A stretch of 40,754 bases of DNA from Nocardiopsis sp. CNR-923 (GTDB lineage: Bacteria; Actinomycetota; Actinomycetes; Streptosporangiales; Streptosporangiaceae). Shown here piece after piece: positions 34,450 through 40,754 of this stretch (the stretch's first letter is position 1; each line of letters starts with the position of its first letter). The translations under genes were made by a program, and so were the position numbers. The notes below the pieces were generated by a model. That model was not told where the DNA came from and did no database searches. It was given only the letters and a program-made list of their open reading frames with translations. The stretch covers positions 1 through 40,754 of the forward strand of contig NZ_MKKC01000093.1 in assembly GCF_001942255.1 (NCBI RefSeq), read 5' to 3'.

Positions 34450-34963
34450 TCAGGACGGCGGCGCCCAGTAGGCGACGAGGCGGCCGACCCCGTGCTCCAC
34501 GCCGCTCCACGGCGCGTCGAGGGTCAGGAGGGCGACCGCGCTGGCGGGGAAACCGGAGACGTTGAGCTGGGCCAGCAGGTCGCCCTCGGCCTCACCGGTC
34601 AGGGTGTCGGCGAGCCAGTGGAGGCCGGGGTTGTGGCCGACGATGAGGAGGTCGTCCACGTCGTCGTCGACCTCCTGGAGGAGGGTGACCAGGTCGGAGG
34701 GCGTGGCCTCGTAGAGCCGCTCGTCGTAGGAGGTCCTGCGGGGGGCGGGCAGTTCGCGGCCGACGAGGGTCCAGGTCTCCTGACAGCGGACGGCGGTCGA
34801 ACTCAGCACCAGGTCGAAGCCGAGCCCGTTCCTCGCCAGCCAGCGACCCGAGGCGGGGGCCTGTTCGCGCCGCGGTCGGACAGCGGGCGTCGTGGTCGGA
34901 GTCATGGGACCAGCTGGCCGTGGAGTGGCGCAGGAGCGCGACTCGGCGTGTCTTCTCACCCAT
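34450..34963 (-). CDS. SixA-type phosphohistidine phosphatase (two frameshifts as given)
   Basis: About 171 residues after restoring two bases near 34867 and 34882-34886. Histidine phosphatase superfamily: the N-terminal RHG-type motif reads LLRHSTASW with the catalytic His. After correction LSDRGAEQA follows, then LVLSSTAVRCQETW, VDDLLIVGHNPGLHWLAD with the second His, and GSVALLTLD-like strands. SixA removes phosphate from His on phosphotransfer domains; in actinomycetes the substrate is generally unknown. ATG 34963 is the only good start. It is monocistronic, about 140 bases upstream of the GT-B gene on the same strand. Confidence 0.82.
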
Positions 34964-35051
34964 GGTGGTGATCGTCGCACAGAGTGACCGTCCGCGCGGC
35001 GGAACGGCGAAACCGGGCCGGGACCCCCCGGGGGCGGACCGGGGCCCGCGT

Positions 35052-36028
35052 TCACATCGTGGGGTGACTGACGGACTCGATCAGGGCGCGGCGCTCACCG
35101 GGAGCTTCCTGGCGTAGGGAGGGAGCCAGGTGCTCCAGGCCGGTGGGGGAGCCCGGCGGCGACGTCAGGCTGACGACCGTTCCGTCGTCGAGGAGGACGC
35201 GTAGCTCGTCGGGGGAGTCCGGGCCCCGGTCCACCAGGACCGCCCCGTCGGTCTCCCGGCAGCTCACGCCGGGGAAGTCGCAGCCCGTGCGGACGCCGTC
35301 GCCGTGCGGGTCGAGCGCGTTCGACCCGCCCCAGGAGTGCACGTGGACCGTCGCGCCGTCCGCGCGGCGGTAGGTGAGGCGCAGGGCGTCGCTGACCTCG
35401 TGGACGCGGGCGACGGACCAGTCCGGGTGGTCGAGGACGGCGATCGTGTGCGCGAAGTCGGTGATCTGGTCGCGTGAGCGCTCCTCGGTCGCCCACGCCC
35501 GCATGACCTCCGAGGCCGGCGGCAGCGACACCAGAGCCGCCAGGACCACCGCCACGGCGGGCAGAGGGCCGGGCGGCCACGCGTACGGGAGCCGGTCCAC
35601 CAGGACGCACGTGCCCAGGGCCGCGGTGGTGATCGCCGCGGTGAGGAGGGCGACGTTGACGGCGAGGCCCCCGGGAAACGGGGTGAACGCCGGAGCCAGG
35701 TACCCCACGACCACCGGCGTGGCCATGGCGGTCGCGGTCACCAGTGCGGCCGCGAGGTGGGGTGGTGCGCGCCAGCCTCCTCCAACCAGCGGGTGGCCAG
35801 CCACATCATCAGGAGGATGACGCCGACGATGACCGGGGCGAACAGCAGCACCCACTGGACCGCGCCGCTGATCGCCAGTGCGCGGGCCGCCTCCCAGACG
35901 CCGAGCGGGAACAGGGACATCAGCGGCGAACCGACCAGGCACAGGGCGAGCACCGGCCCGACCGCGGATCCGCGCGGCCGGATCCTGGGTGACCGTGTCA
36001 GAACCCCGTCCATGGCAACCCGGATCAT
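35052..36028 (-). CDS. Multi-pass membrane protein with C-terminal extracytoplasmic domain (frameshifted as given)
   Basis: About 325 residues after restoring one base near 35762-35770. Five to six membrane helices fall in the first 165 residues (GPVLALCLVGSPLMSLF, LLFAPVIVGVILLMMW, then three more). A soluble domain of about 160 residues follows, with two cysteines (CDFPGVSC), a RLTYRRADGATVHVHSW strand pair and a DELRVLLDDGTVVSLTSPPG segment. No catalytic motif recognised. ATG 36028 directly abuts AGGAGG and ATG 36013 is 15 bases from it, so the start is unsettled. Confidence 0.6.
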
Positions 36029-36421
36029 CCTCCTGGCGGTGAGATCACGCTACGCCTGTTCAGGCCTGGACACCAGATGTGCAACGTCCGGTTCGGGCTT
36101 GACACGCGGCACCGGGGATCGATTCCGGTCCCACGGTCACCGGCCGCGGCGTCCCGTCCGGTGCCGCGCGGGGTCCGGGACACGTCCCGCGCCCGTGCCT
36201 GTACCCGGAACGGTCACCCGGGGTGTCGCTCGGGTGCCGGCGGGGTTCGTGAGGGCGTGACCGCGCCGTGGGCGTCCGTCGAGGGTGGTGGTGGGAGACG
36301 GGTGGGCGCGGCGAGCGGAGCGGTGAGGAACGGGCGACGGGCGCCGCCGAGGATGAGGGAGCCCTGCCCTCGGGGCGCCCGAACCCGGTCCGAAACCAAG
36401 CGCAGGGCCCAAGGAACCTGG
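36029..36421. other. Intergenic region
   Basis: No gene is seen in 393 bases. A minus-strand TAGCGT near 36045-36055 may be the -10 for the membrane protein gene. The rest is high-GC with chance open frames. Confidence 0.4.
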
Positions 36422-37591
36422 CTAGGAGCCCAGTTCGCGGCGGTACTGGCGGCGGAAGGCGTTGAACCACGCCCAGTCCGGGTCGAGCTCGCTGCGGAGC
36501 TTGACCTTCCCCTCGGGCCAGTCGACCAGCTGGGCCTCGAACTCGGGCAGGACGCCTGACTCCGGGTCCAGGTAGTAGTGGTAGTGGCGCTCGCCGCGCT
36601 CGGTCTTCTGGGCGAACAGCGCGCCGTCGTGGCCCAGTACGCCCTCCAGACGGGCCTCAAGGTCGCCCAGGGCCGCCTCGGAGGCCTCGATCGGGCGTTT
36701 CTCGGCGTCCATGGCGGTGAACGGGACGACCACCTGGACGTAGAGGGAGAGCGCGGGGAAGTCGCGGCGGGTCAGCGGGTGACGGATGAGGATCCGTACC
36801 GCGCCGAACAGCGGGTGGGCCCCTTCCAGGGTGACCCAGCCGTTGGCGCCGCCGAGCAGCTCGGCCATCTGGCGGGCCACTGAGGGCATCGAGGTGGGCG
36901 GAAGCGGGTCCAGCGGCGGTTGGTCCAGCGACGTGGCCGCGCCGATCCAGCGGACCACGTCGTCCTCGCCCAGGGCGAGCAGGGCGACGTGCTCGGCCAC
37001 ACCGCGACGCACGTCGTCGGGCAGGAACATGTTGTCGGGGTGGTAGACGCCGACCTCGATCTTGCCCGTCGACTGGTTCACGCGCAGTGACACCGACACG
37101 TGCGAGAGGTCGAGCTCGTGGTCGTCCCAGGTCAGGACGGACGTGAGCTTCTCGTGGTCGGCGGGGCGGACGGGCTGGAAGACCCACTGGTCGTCGGAGG
37201 GAGCGGAGCGGGCCCAGCGCTCGGACATGATCCGCGCGTCGTCGGAGGCGCCGGGGCGCAGGGTGAGGGCGTGGGTGGGGCCGCCGGTGAGCCTGGAGGG
37301 GTCGTCCAGCGCGGCGAGCTGTTCGAGGAGGGCGCTCGGGTCGACGTCCGGGGACAGGTCGAGGTCCTCGACGTCGCCGCCCTTCCGCTCCGGTGGGCGC
37401 CCCACCTCCCAGTCGAGGTCGGGGTGGATGCCCTTGACCAGGGCTGTGACGCGGTCGGCCACCTCGGCCGGGGCCGGTTGGCCGGACTCCACGGCGGTGG
37501 CCAGCGGTGCGCGCACCTCGGGCCAGGCGTCCCAGAACGCGGTGACGGCGGTGGTGGAGTCGGCGGAGCGGCGACGACGGAACAGAGCCAT
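36422..37591 (-). CDS. DUF695-containing protein
   Basis: 389 residues from ATG 37591; ten further in-frame codons upstream are unlikely coding. The N-terminal half is a helical and alpha/beta region ([27 protein letters not shown]) resembling the common actinobacterial DUF695-type module. The middle region is strand-rich (LTVDW-like [19 protein letters not shown]). The C-terminus has the family signature [23 protein letters not shown] followed by [18 protein letters not shown]. Cytoplasmic, no catalytic residues evident, function unknown. Divergent from mnmA with 134 bases between them. Confidence 0.7.
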   Translation of the reverse strand: MALFRRRRSADSTTAVTAFWDAWPEVRAPLATAVESGQPAPAEVADRVTALVKGIHPDLDWEVGRPPERKGGDVEDLDLSPDVDPSALLEQLAALDDPSRLTGGPTHALTLRPGASDDARIMSERWARSAPSDDQWVFQPVRPADHEKLTSVLTWDDHELDLSHVSVSLRVNQSTGKIEVGVYHPDNMFLPDDVRRGVAEHVALLALGEDDVVRWIGAATSLDQPPLDPLPPTSMPSVARQMAELLGGANGWVTLEGAHPLFGAVRILIRHPLTRRDFPALSLYVQVVVPFTAMDAEKRPIEASEAALGDLEARLEGVLGHDGALFAQKTERGERHYHYYLDPESGVLPEFEAQLVDWPEGKVKLRSELDPDWAWFNAFRRQYRRELGS

Positions 37592-37710
37592 GCTCCGATT
37601 TTCGCAGAGCCCGGCGACCACCCTCGCCGCGCGGGGCGTGGTCCGGGGCGTCTGCGGCGGGCGGCCAGGAGTGGCGCAATCCTCGTGGCCGCGACCCCCG
37701 CGCGCCGCAT

Positions 37711-37716
37711 ACGCTG
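37711..37716 (+). promoter_or_regulatory. -10 element of mnmA, near-leaderless start
   Basis: TACGCT lies only ten bases before ATG 37726 and no Shine-Dalgarno is present, suggesting an mRNA starting at or close to the initiation codon. Confidence 0.4.
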
Positions 37717-37725
37717 GACGGCACT

Positions 37726-38843
37726 ATGACTTTGCGTGTACTGGCAGCCATGTCCGGCGGAGTCGACTCCGCGGTCGCCGCGGCCCGGGTGGCCGAGGCC
37801 GGCCACGACGTCACCGGCGTTCATCTGGCGCTCTCCAAGAACCCGCAGTCCTACCGCACGGGGGCGCGGGGCTGTTGCACGGTCGAGGACTCCCACGACG
37901 CCCGGCGCGCCGCCGACGTCATCGGCATCCCGTTCTACGTGTGGGACATGTCCGAGGAGTTCGACCGGGAGGTCGTGGCGGACTTCGTCGCCGAGTACGA
38001 AGCGGGCCACACACCCAACCCGTGCCTGCGGTGCAACGAGAAGATCAAGTTCGAGGCGGTGCTGGACCGGGCGATCGCGTTGGGCTTCGACGCCGTGGCC
38101 ACCGGGCACCACGTGCGCAAGGTCGACGGGCGCCTGGTCCGCAGCGTCGACCAGGCCAAGGACCAGTCCTACGTCCTGGGCGTGCTCACCGCCGAACAGG
38201 TCGAGCACGCGATGTTCCCGCTGGGCGACTGCACCAAGGAGCAGGTGCGGGCCGAGGCGGAGCGGCGGGGCCTGTCGGTGGCGGACAAGCCGGACAGCCA
38301 CGACATCTGCTTCATCGCCGACGGTGACACGGCCGGGTTCCTCAACCGGCGGCTGGGCGCCAGGCCGGGGCCGATCCAGGACGAGGACGGCAACGTCGTC
38401 GGCGCGCACGACGGGGCGCACGCGTTCACCGTGGGTCAGCGCAAGGGCCTGGGACTGGGCGGCGCCCCGCATCCGCGCTACGTGTTGTCCATCGAACCGG
38501 TGGACAACACTGTCACGGTGGGTCCGCGCGACGCGCTGCGCGTCGACCGGATCACCGGTGCGCGTCCGGTGTGGAGCGGCTCCGAGCCGCTGACCGAGCC
38601 GACCGACTGCCACGTGCAGTTGCGCGCCCACGGGGAGGTGTACCCGGCCAGCGTCGTGCAGCGCGACGGTGCGGACGGGCCCGAACTGCGGGTGCGGTTG
38701 GCGGAGCCCGCCACGGGCGTGGCGCCGGGGCAGGCCGTGGTGGTCTACGACGGCGACACCGTGCTCGGGTCGCCACGATCTCGGCGACCGCGCGGGCGCG
38801 GGAGGTCGGGGCCGGCGGGACCGGGTCGTCGGCGCACGCGTGA
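37726..38843 (+). CDS. mnmA: tRNA 2-thiouridylase MnmA (one frameshift near the end as given)
   Basis: Transfers sulfur to U34 of Glu, Gln and Lys tRNAs in the cytosol, using ATP to adenylate the base. PP-loop [20 protein letters not shown] at the N-terminus, [15 protein letters not shown], catalytic Cys in [33 protein letters not shown], the second catalytic Cys in [18 protein letters not shown] and the C-terminal beta-barrel. As given the frame runs to 38934 with an unnatural Arg/Pro tail. Restoring one G near 38771 gives [10 protein letters not shown] and a stop at 38843, about 372 residues, the usual length. Housekeeping gene; leaderless-type start. Confidence 0.96.
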
Positions 38844-38926
38844 CCGGCGTCCTGGCGTCAGCACATGTCTGACCTGGACTGTTGCTGGGAACACCCGCGT
38901 CGGAGCCGCCGCCCCTCTTGCTGAAG

Positions 38927-38945
38927 TTAGGTAAGGCATAGCATA
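38927..38945 (+). promoter_or_regulatory. Iron-box-like site (DmdR/IdeR type)
   Basis: TTAGGTAAGGCATAGCATA matches 13 of 19 positions of the actinobacterial iron-box consensus TTAGGTTAGGCTAACCTAA, best in the left half. It lies 28 bases before the VTT-protein start and overlaps a TAGCAT -10-like element, so bound repressor would block transcription. Weak right half. Confidence 0.4.
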
Positions 38946-38973
38946 GTGGCGGCGAGATGAGGGGGCCTGGTCC

Positions 38974-39597
38974 ATGCCTGAGTTCGGTTTCCTGGAGGGG
39001 CAGCCCTTCTGGATCGTCTACTTCACGCTGCTCGGTGTGATCCTGCTGCGGGTCCAGGCCACGTACTGGATCGGCCGGGGGCTGGGCGAGGGCGTGTCCC
39101 GTAGCCGGATGGGCAGGCGCCTCGGCCCGCGCCTGGAGACCGCGCGTGAGCGCATCGACCGGTTCGGCGCCCCGGTCGTCACCCTGAGTTTCCTCACCGT
39201 GGGTGTGCAGACCGCCGTCAACCTCGCGGCCGGAGCGATGCGCATGAGGTTCGGACGCTACCTCGTCGCGATGTTCCTCGGATCGCTGATCTGGGCCGCC
39301 CTGTGGTCGGTGGTGTTCTCGGGCGTGGTCGGCGCCTGGTGGGCGCTCTTCCTGGACTCCCCGTGGGCGGCGGTCGGGGTGACGGCGCTGGCGGTCGCCG
39401 TCGTCGTGGGCATGGTGTGGCGGTCGCGACGACGCGAGCGCTCGGGGCCGAGGGGGCGCCGGTCGCTTCCCCGGCCGCCTCGGGCGGTTCGTCCCCGCCA
39501 GCCGTCCACAGACCGTCGCGAACCGGTGGCGCGGGGTAGGGATCGTCATCTAGGGTCGGATACGGGGCAGCTACGACCTCCCGACGGGGTCGCCTGA
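38974..39597 (+). CDS. DedA-like VTT-domain membrane protein
   Basis: 207 residues from ATG 38974. A re-entrant/helix start (QPFWIVYFTLLGVILLRVQATYWIGRGLGEG) precedes the charged loop with LETARERIDRFGAPVVTLSFLTVGVQTAVNLAAGAMRMRFGRYL, the Gly/Arg-containing core of the VTT (DedA/SNARE-associated) fold. A further helix pair follows (SLIWAALWSVVFSGVVGA, AAVGVTALAVAVVVGMVW) and a basic disordered tail. DedA proteins scramble or transport polyprenyl-phosphate lipids across the membrane. Preceded by a possible iron box. Transcribed alone. Confidence 0.85.
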   Translation: MPEFGFLEGQPFWIVYFTLLGVILLRVQATYWIGRGLGEGVSRSRMGRRLGPRLETARERIDRFGAPVVTLSFLTVGVQTAVNLAAGAMRMRFGRYLVAMFLGSLIWAALWSVVFSGVVGAWWALFLDSPWAAVGVTALAVAVVVGMVWRSRRRERSGPRGRRSLPRPPRAVRPRQPSTDRREPVARGRDRHLGSDTGQLRPPDGVA

Positions 39598-39655
39598 CGC
39601 CCCCGAAGTCGAGTATCCGCCAGGTCGGCCCGCTCAGCGTGTCTTAGCGAGGAAC

Positions 39656-39675
39656 CCCGGGGCTTCAGCCCCGGG
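39656..39675. repeat. Terminal DNA hairpin of the IS200/IS605 element
   Basis: CCCGGGGCT-TC-AGCCCCGGG, a perfect 9-bp stem with a two-base loop just outside the tnpA 3' end, flanked by GAGGAA-type sequence. Sub-terminal hairpins like this are what TnpA recognises at the ends of IS200/IS605 elements. Confidence 0.75.
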
Positions 39676-39692
39676 AGGAATCGCCCCCAAGA

Positions 39693-40154
39693 CTAGGTAG
39701 AGCGCCGCTCGATCCCTGGAACACCGGGACCGGGACGTTTCTGGTTCTCGATGTACTCCCGCACGATCGACAGCGGCGCCCCACCACACGAGCCGACGAA
39801 GTAGGACGGCGACCAGAAGTGTCCGTGCACGCGGGCACGGTTGATGCGTCCGGTGAACTCCTGACCAAGCCTGCGAGCGGACACACCCTTGAGCGAGCCG
39901 ACCAGGCGAGACAACGCGACCTTGGGCGGGTAGTGCACCAACAGGTGGACGTGGTCGGTCCCGCCGTTGAACTCGCGCAGCTGCGCCCCGAAGTCGGCAC
40001 ACACCTCGCGCATGATCTCCTCGCATCGGGTGAGCATGGCCTCGTCGAACACACCCCGGCGGTACTTCGGTGTGAAGACCAAGTGTGCGTGGAGGGTATA
40101 GACGACGCTTCTTCCCCTGCGTACGTCGGGGTCTGGTTCCCATCGCGGTGACAT
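39693..40154 (-). CDS. tnpA: IS200/IS605 transposase TnpA (Y1 HUH)
   Basis: 153 residues, full length for the family. HUH motif in GGTDHVHLLVHYPP binds the metal. The catalytic Tyr is in SIVREYIENQ near the C-terminus. Supporting segments: HLVFTPKYRRGVF and FWSPSYFVGSCGG. It cuts and joins single-stranded element ends via a 5'-phosphotyrosine link. ATG 40154 is 22 bases from the tnpB start, so the promoters of the two genes overlap. Apparently intact. Confidence 0.95.
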   Translation of the reverse strand: MSPRWEPDPDVRRGRSVVYTLHAHLVFTPKYRRGVFDEAMLTRCEEIMREVCADFGAQLREFNGGTDHVHLLVHYPPKVALSRLVGSLKGVSARRLGQEFTGRINRARVHGHFWSPSYFVGSCGGAPLSIVREYIENQKRPGPGVPGIERRST

Positions 40155-40163
40155 AGATCAATG

Positions 40164-40169
40164 CTACGA
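40164..40169 (+). promoter_or_regulatory. -10 element for leaderless tnpB
   Basis: TACGAT lies seven bases before GTG 40177 with no Shine-Dalgarno between them, which places the transcript start at or next to the initiation codon. Confidence 0.45.
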
Positions 40170-40176
40170 TGCGGTG

Positions 40177-40754
40177 GTGTCCACGATCGTCGTGCAGCTC
40201 AAACTCACGCCTTCGCCCGAACAGGCGGCGGCGCTTGAGGCAACCCTGCACACGGTCAACGAGCAGGCCAACCGTGTTTCCCGGATCGCCCACAGCGAAG
40301 GTGCCCACCGCAACTACGCGCTGCGCAAGCTCGTCTACGCCGACGTGCGCGCGGCCGGTGTCGGATCCCAAGCGGCACAGCATGTCGTCAAGAAGGTCGC
40401 CGACGCCTACACGACGTTCAAGGCCAACCTGAAGGCCGGGAACTATGGAAAACCCGGGTCGAAGCGGCGCAAGCGCGTCGGGGAAAAACCGATCGTCTTC
40501 CGGTCGGACGCCGCACAGCCCTACGACCAGAGGAACCTTTCCTTCTGTGTGGACGCCCGCACGATCTCGTTGTGGACTGTCCGGGGACGGTTGAAGGACG
40601 TGCCCTTCGCTTGCTCACCTGATGCGGCTAAGGCCTTGGGCGAGCACAAGCGCGGAGAGTCGGACCTGCTGTATCGGGACGGGGTGTGGTTCCTGTCCGT
40701 CACGCTCACCGTGCCCGACGACGAGGAGTATGACCCGGAGGGATTCCTGGGTGT
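40177..40754 (+). CDS. tnpB: RNA-guided endonuclease TnpB, 5' part
   Basis: 192 codons from GTG 40177 (GTG 40174 also in frame), running off the window. The N-terminal region is typical: VVQLKLTPSPEQAAALEATL, LRKLVYADVRAAGVGSQAAQHVVKKVADAY, the basic KPGSKRRKRVGEKPIVFR and the strands DGVWFLSVTLTVPDDEEY leading to the RuvC start. TnpB is the omega-RNA-guided nuclease related to Cas12 that helps keep the element in the genome. The RuvC and zinc motifs would follow outside. The frame is intact as far as seen. Confidence 0.93.
   Translation, partial: MSTIVVQLKLTPSPEQAAALEATLHTVNEQANRVSRIAHSEGAHRNYALRKLVYADVRAAGVGSQAAQHVVKKVADAYTTFKANLKAGNYGKPGSKRRKRVGEKPIVFRSDAAQPYDQRNLSFCVDARTISLWTVRGRLKDVPFACSPDAAKALGEHKRGESDLLYRDGVWFLSVTLTVPDDEEYDPEGFLG

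Larger units (their letters stand above)
39656..40754. mobile_element. IS200/IS605-family element, right part outside window
   Basis: Divergent tnpA (minus) and tnpB (plus) with an end hairpin on the tnpA side. The other end, and any omega-RNA encoded at the tnpB 3' end, lie beyond 40754. Confidence 0.85.

Noticed and set aside
36096..36124. TTGACA at about 36096 as a rightward promoter
   Set aside because: No -10-like hexamer at 16-19 bases and no rightward gene downstream.
37132..39549. 805-codon minus-strand open frame across mnmA
   Set aside because: MnmA motifs on the plus strand are unambiguous.
1..40754. tRNA, rRNA or att-site search by eye
   Set aside because: I saw no tRNA-like T-loop with a matching acceptor stem, no rRNA sequence, and no direct repeat pair framing the apparatus; a covariance-model scan would be needed to exclude short RNAs.

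Overview
This is a very GC-rich window with the gene style of a filamentous actinomycete: GTG/TTG starts, a PknB-type kinase, a WhiJ/DUF397/ATPase regulatory trio and a YwqJ-type secreted toxin. Nocardiopsaceae (Nocardiopsis-like) is my best guess. It is an inference from gene content, not a measured relationship.

Layout. (A) 280-5455: first block of a Gram-positive Tcp-type conjugation/secretion apparatus: TcpC-like protein, small two-helix membrane protein, TcpE-like protein, a very long disordered linker and a MinD/ParA-like domain. The last three read as one composite protein. (B) 5510-7580: lone ectoine hydroxylase (ectD, minus) and a secreted HNH nuclease (plus). (C) 7895-12981: VirB4/TcpF-like ATPase, a membrane/coiled-coil protein and a DUF6891-like protein. 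(D) 13043-14860: Ser/Thr kinase (minus). (E) 15677-20642: tightly coupled third block of the apparatus: small exported protein, VirB6-like membrane protein, NTF2-like anchored protein, lytic transglycosylase-NlpC/P60 hydrolase, anchored protein of unknown function. (F) 20662-24297: thymidine kinase, a NaChBac-type channel, and the DUF397/HTH/HATPase trio. (G) 24392-30052: an IS630-type element with intact ends, inserted at the stop codon of a YwqK-type immunity gene, then a polymorphic toxin with a YwqJ-type deaminase end and two small upstream genes. (H) 30418-39597: STAND NTPase, GT-B/TagF-like protein, SixA-type phosphatase, membrane protein, DUF695 protein, mnmA and a VTT-domain protein. 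(I) 39656-end: a partial IS200/IS605 element with divergent tnpA and tnpB.

The three Tcp-like blocks are separated by unrelated genes but share a similar upstream motif (near 200, 7808 and 15545), which suggests one regulon. No relaxase, FtsK/TcpA-type coupling ATPase or origin of transfer is visible here, so either these lie outside the window or the apparatus serves another purpose.

Nine otherwise clear genes need single-base frame corrections, 19 in all. Every one is in the direction of a missing base, mostly at G/C runs. This looks more like sequence error than decay. Composite coordinates below assume those corrections, and each such entry says so.
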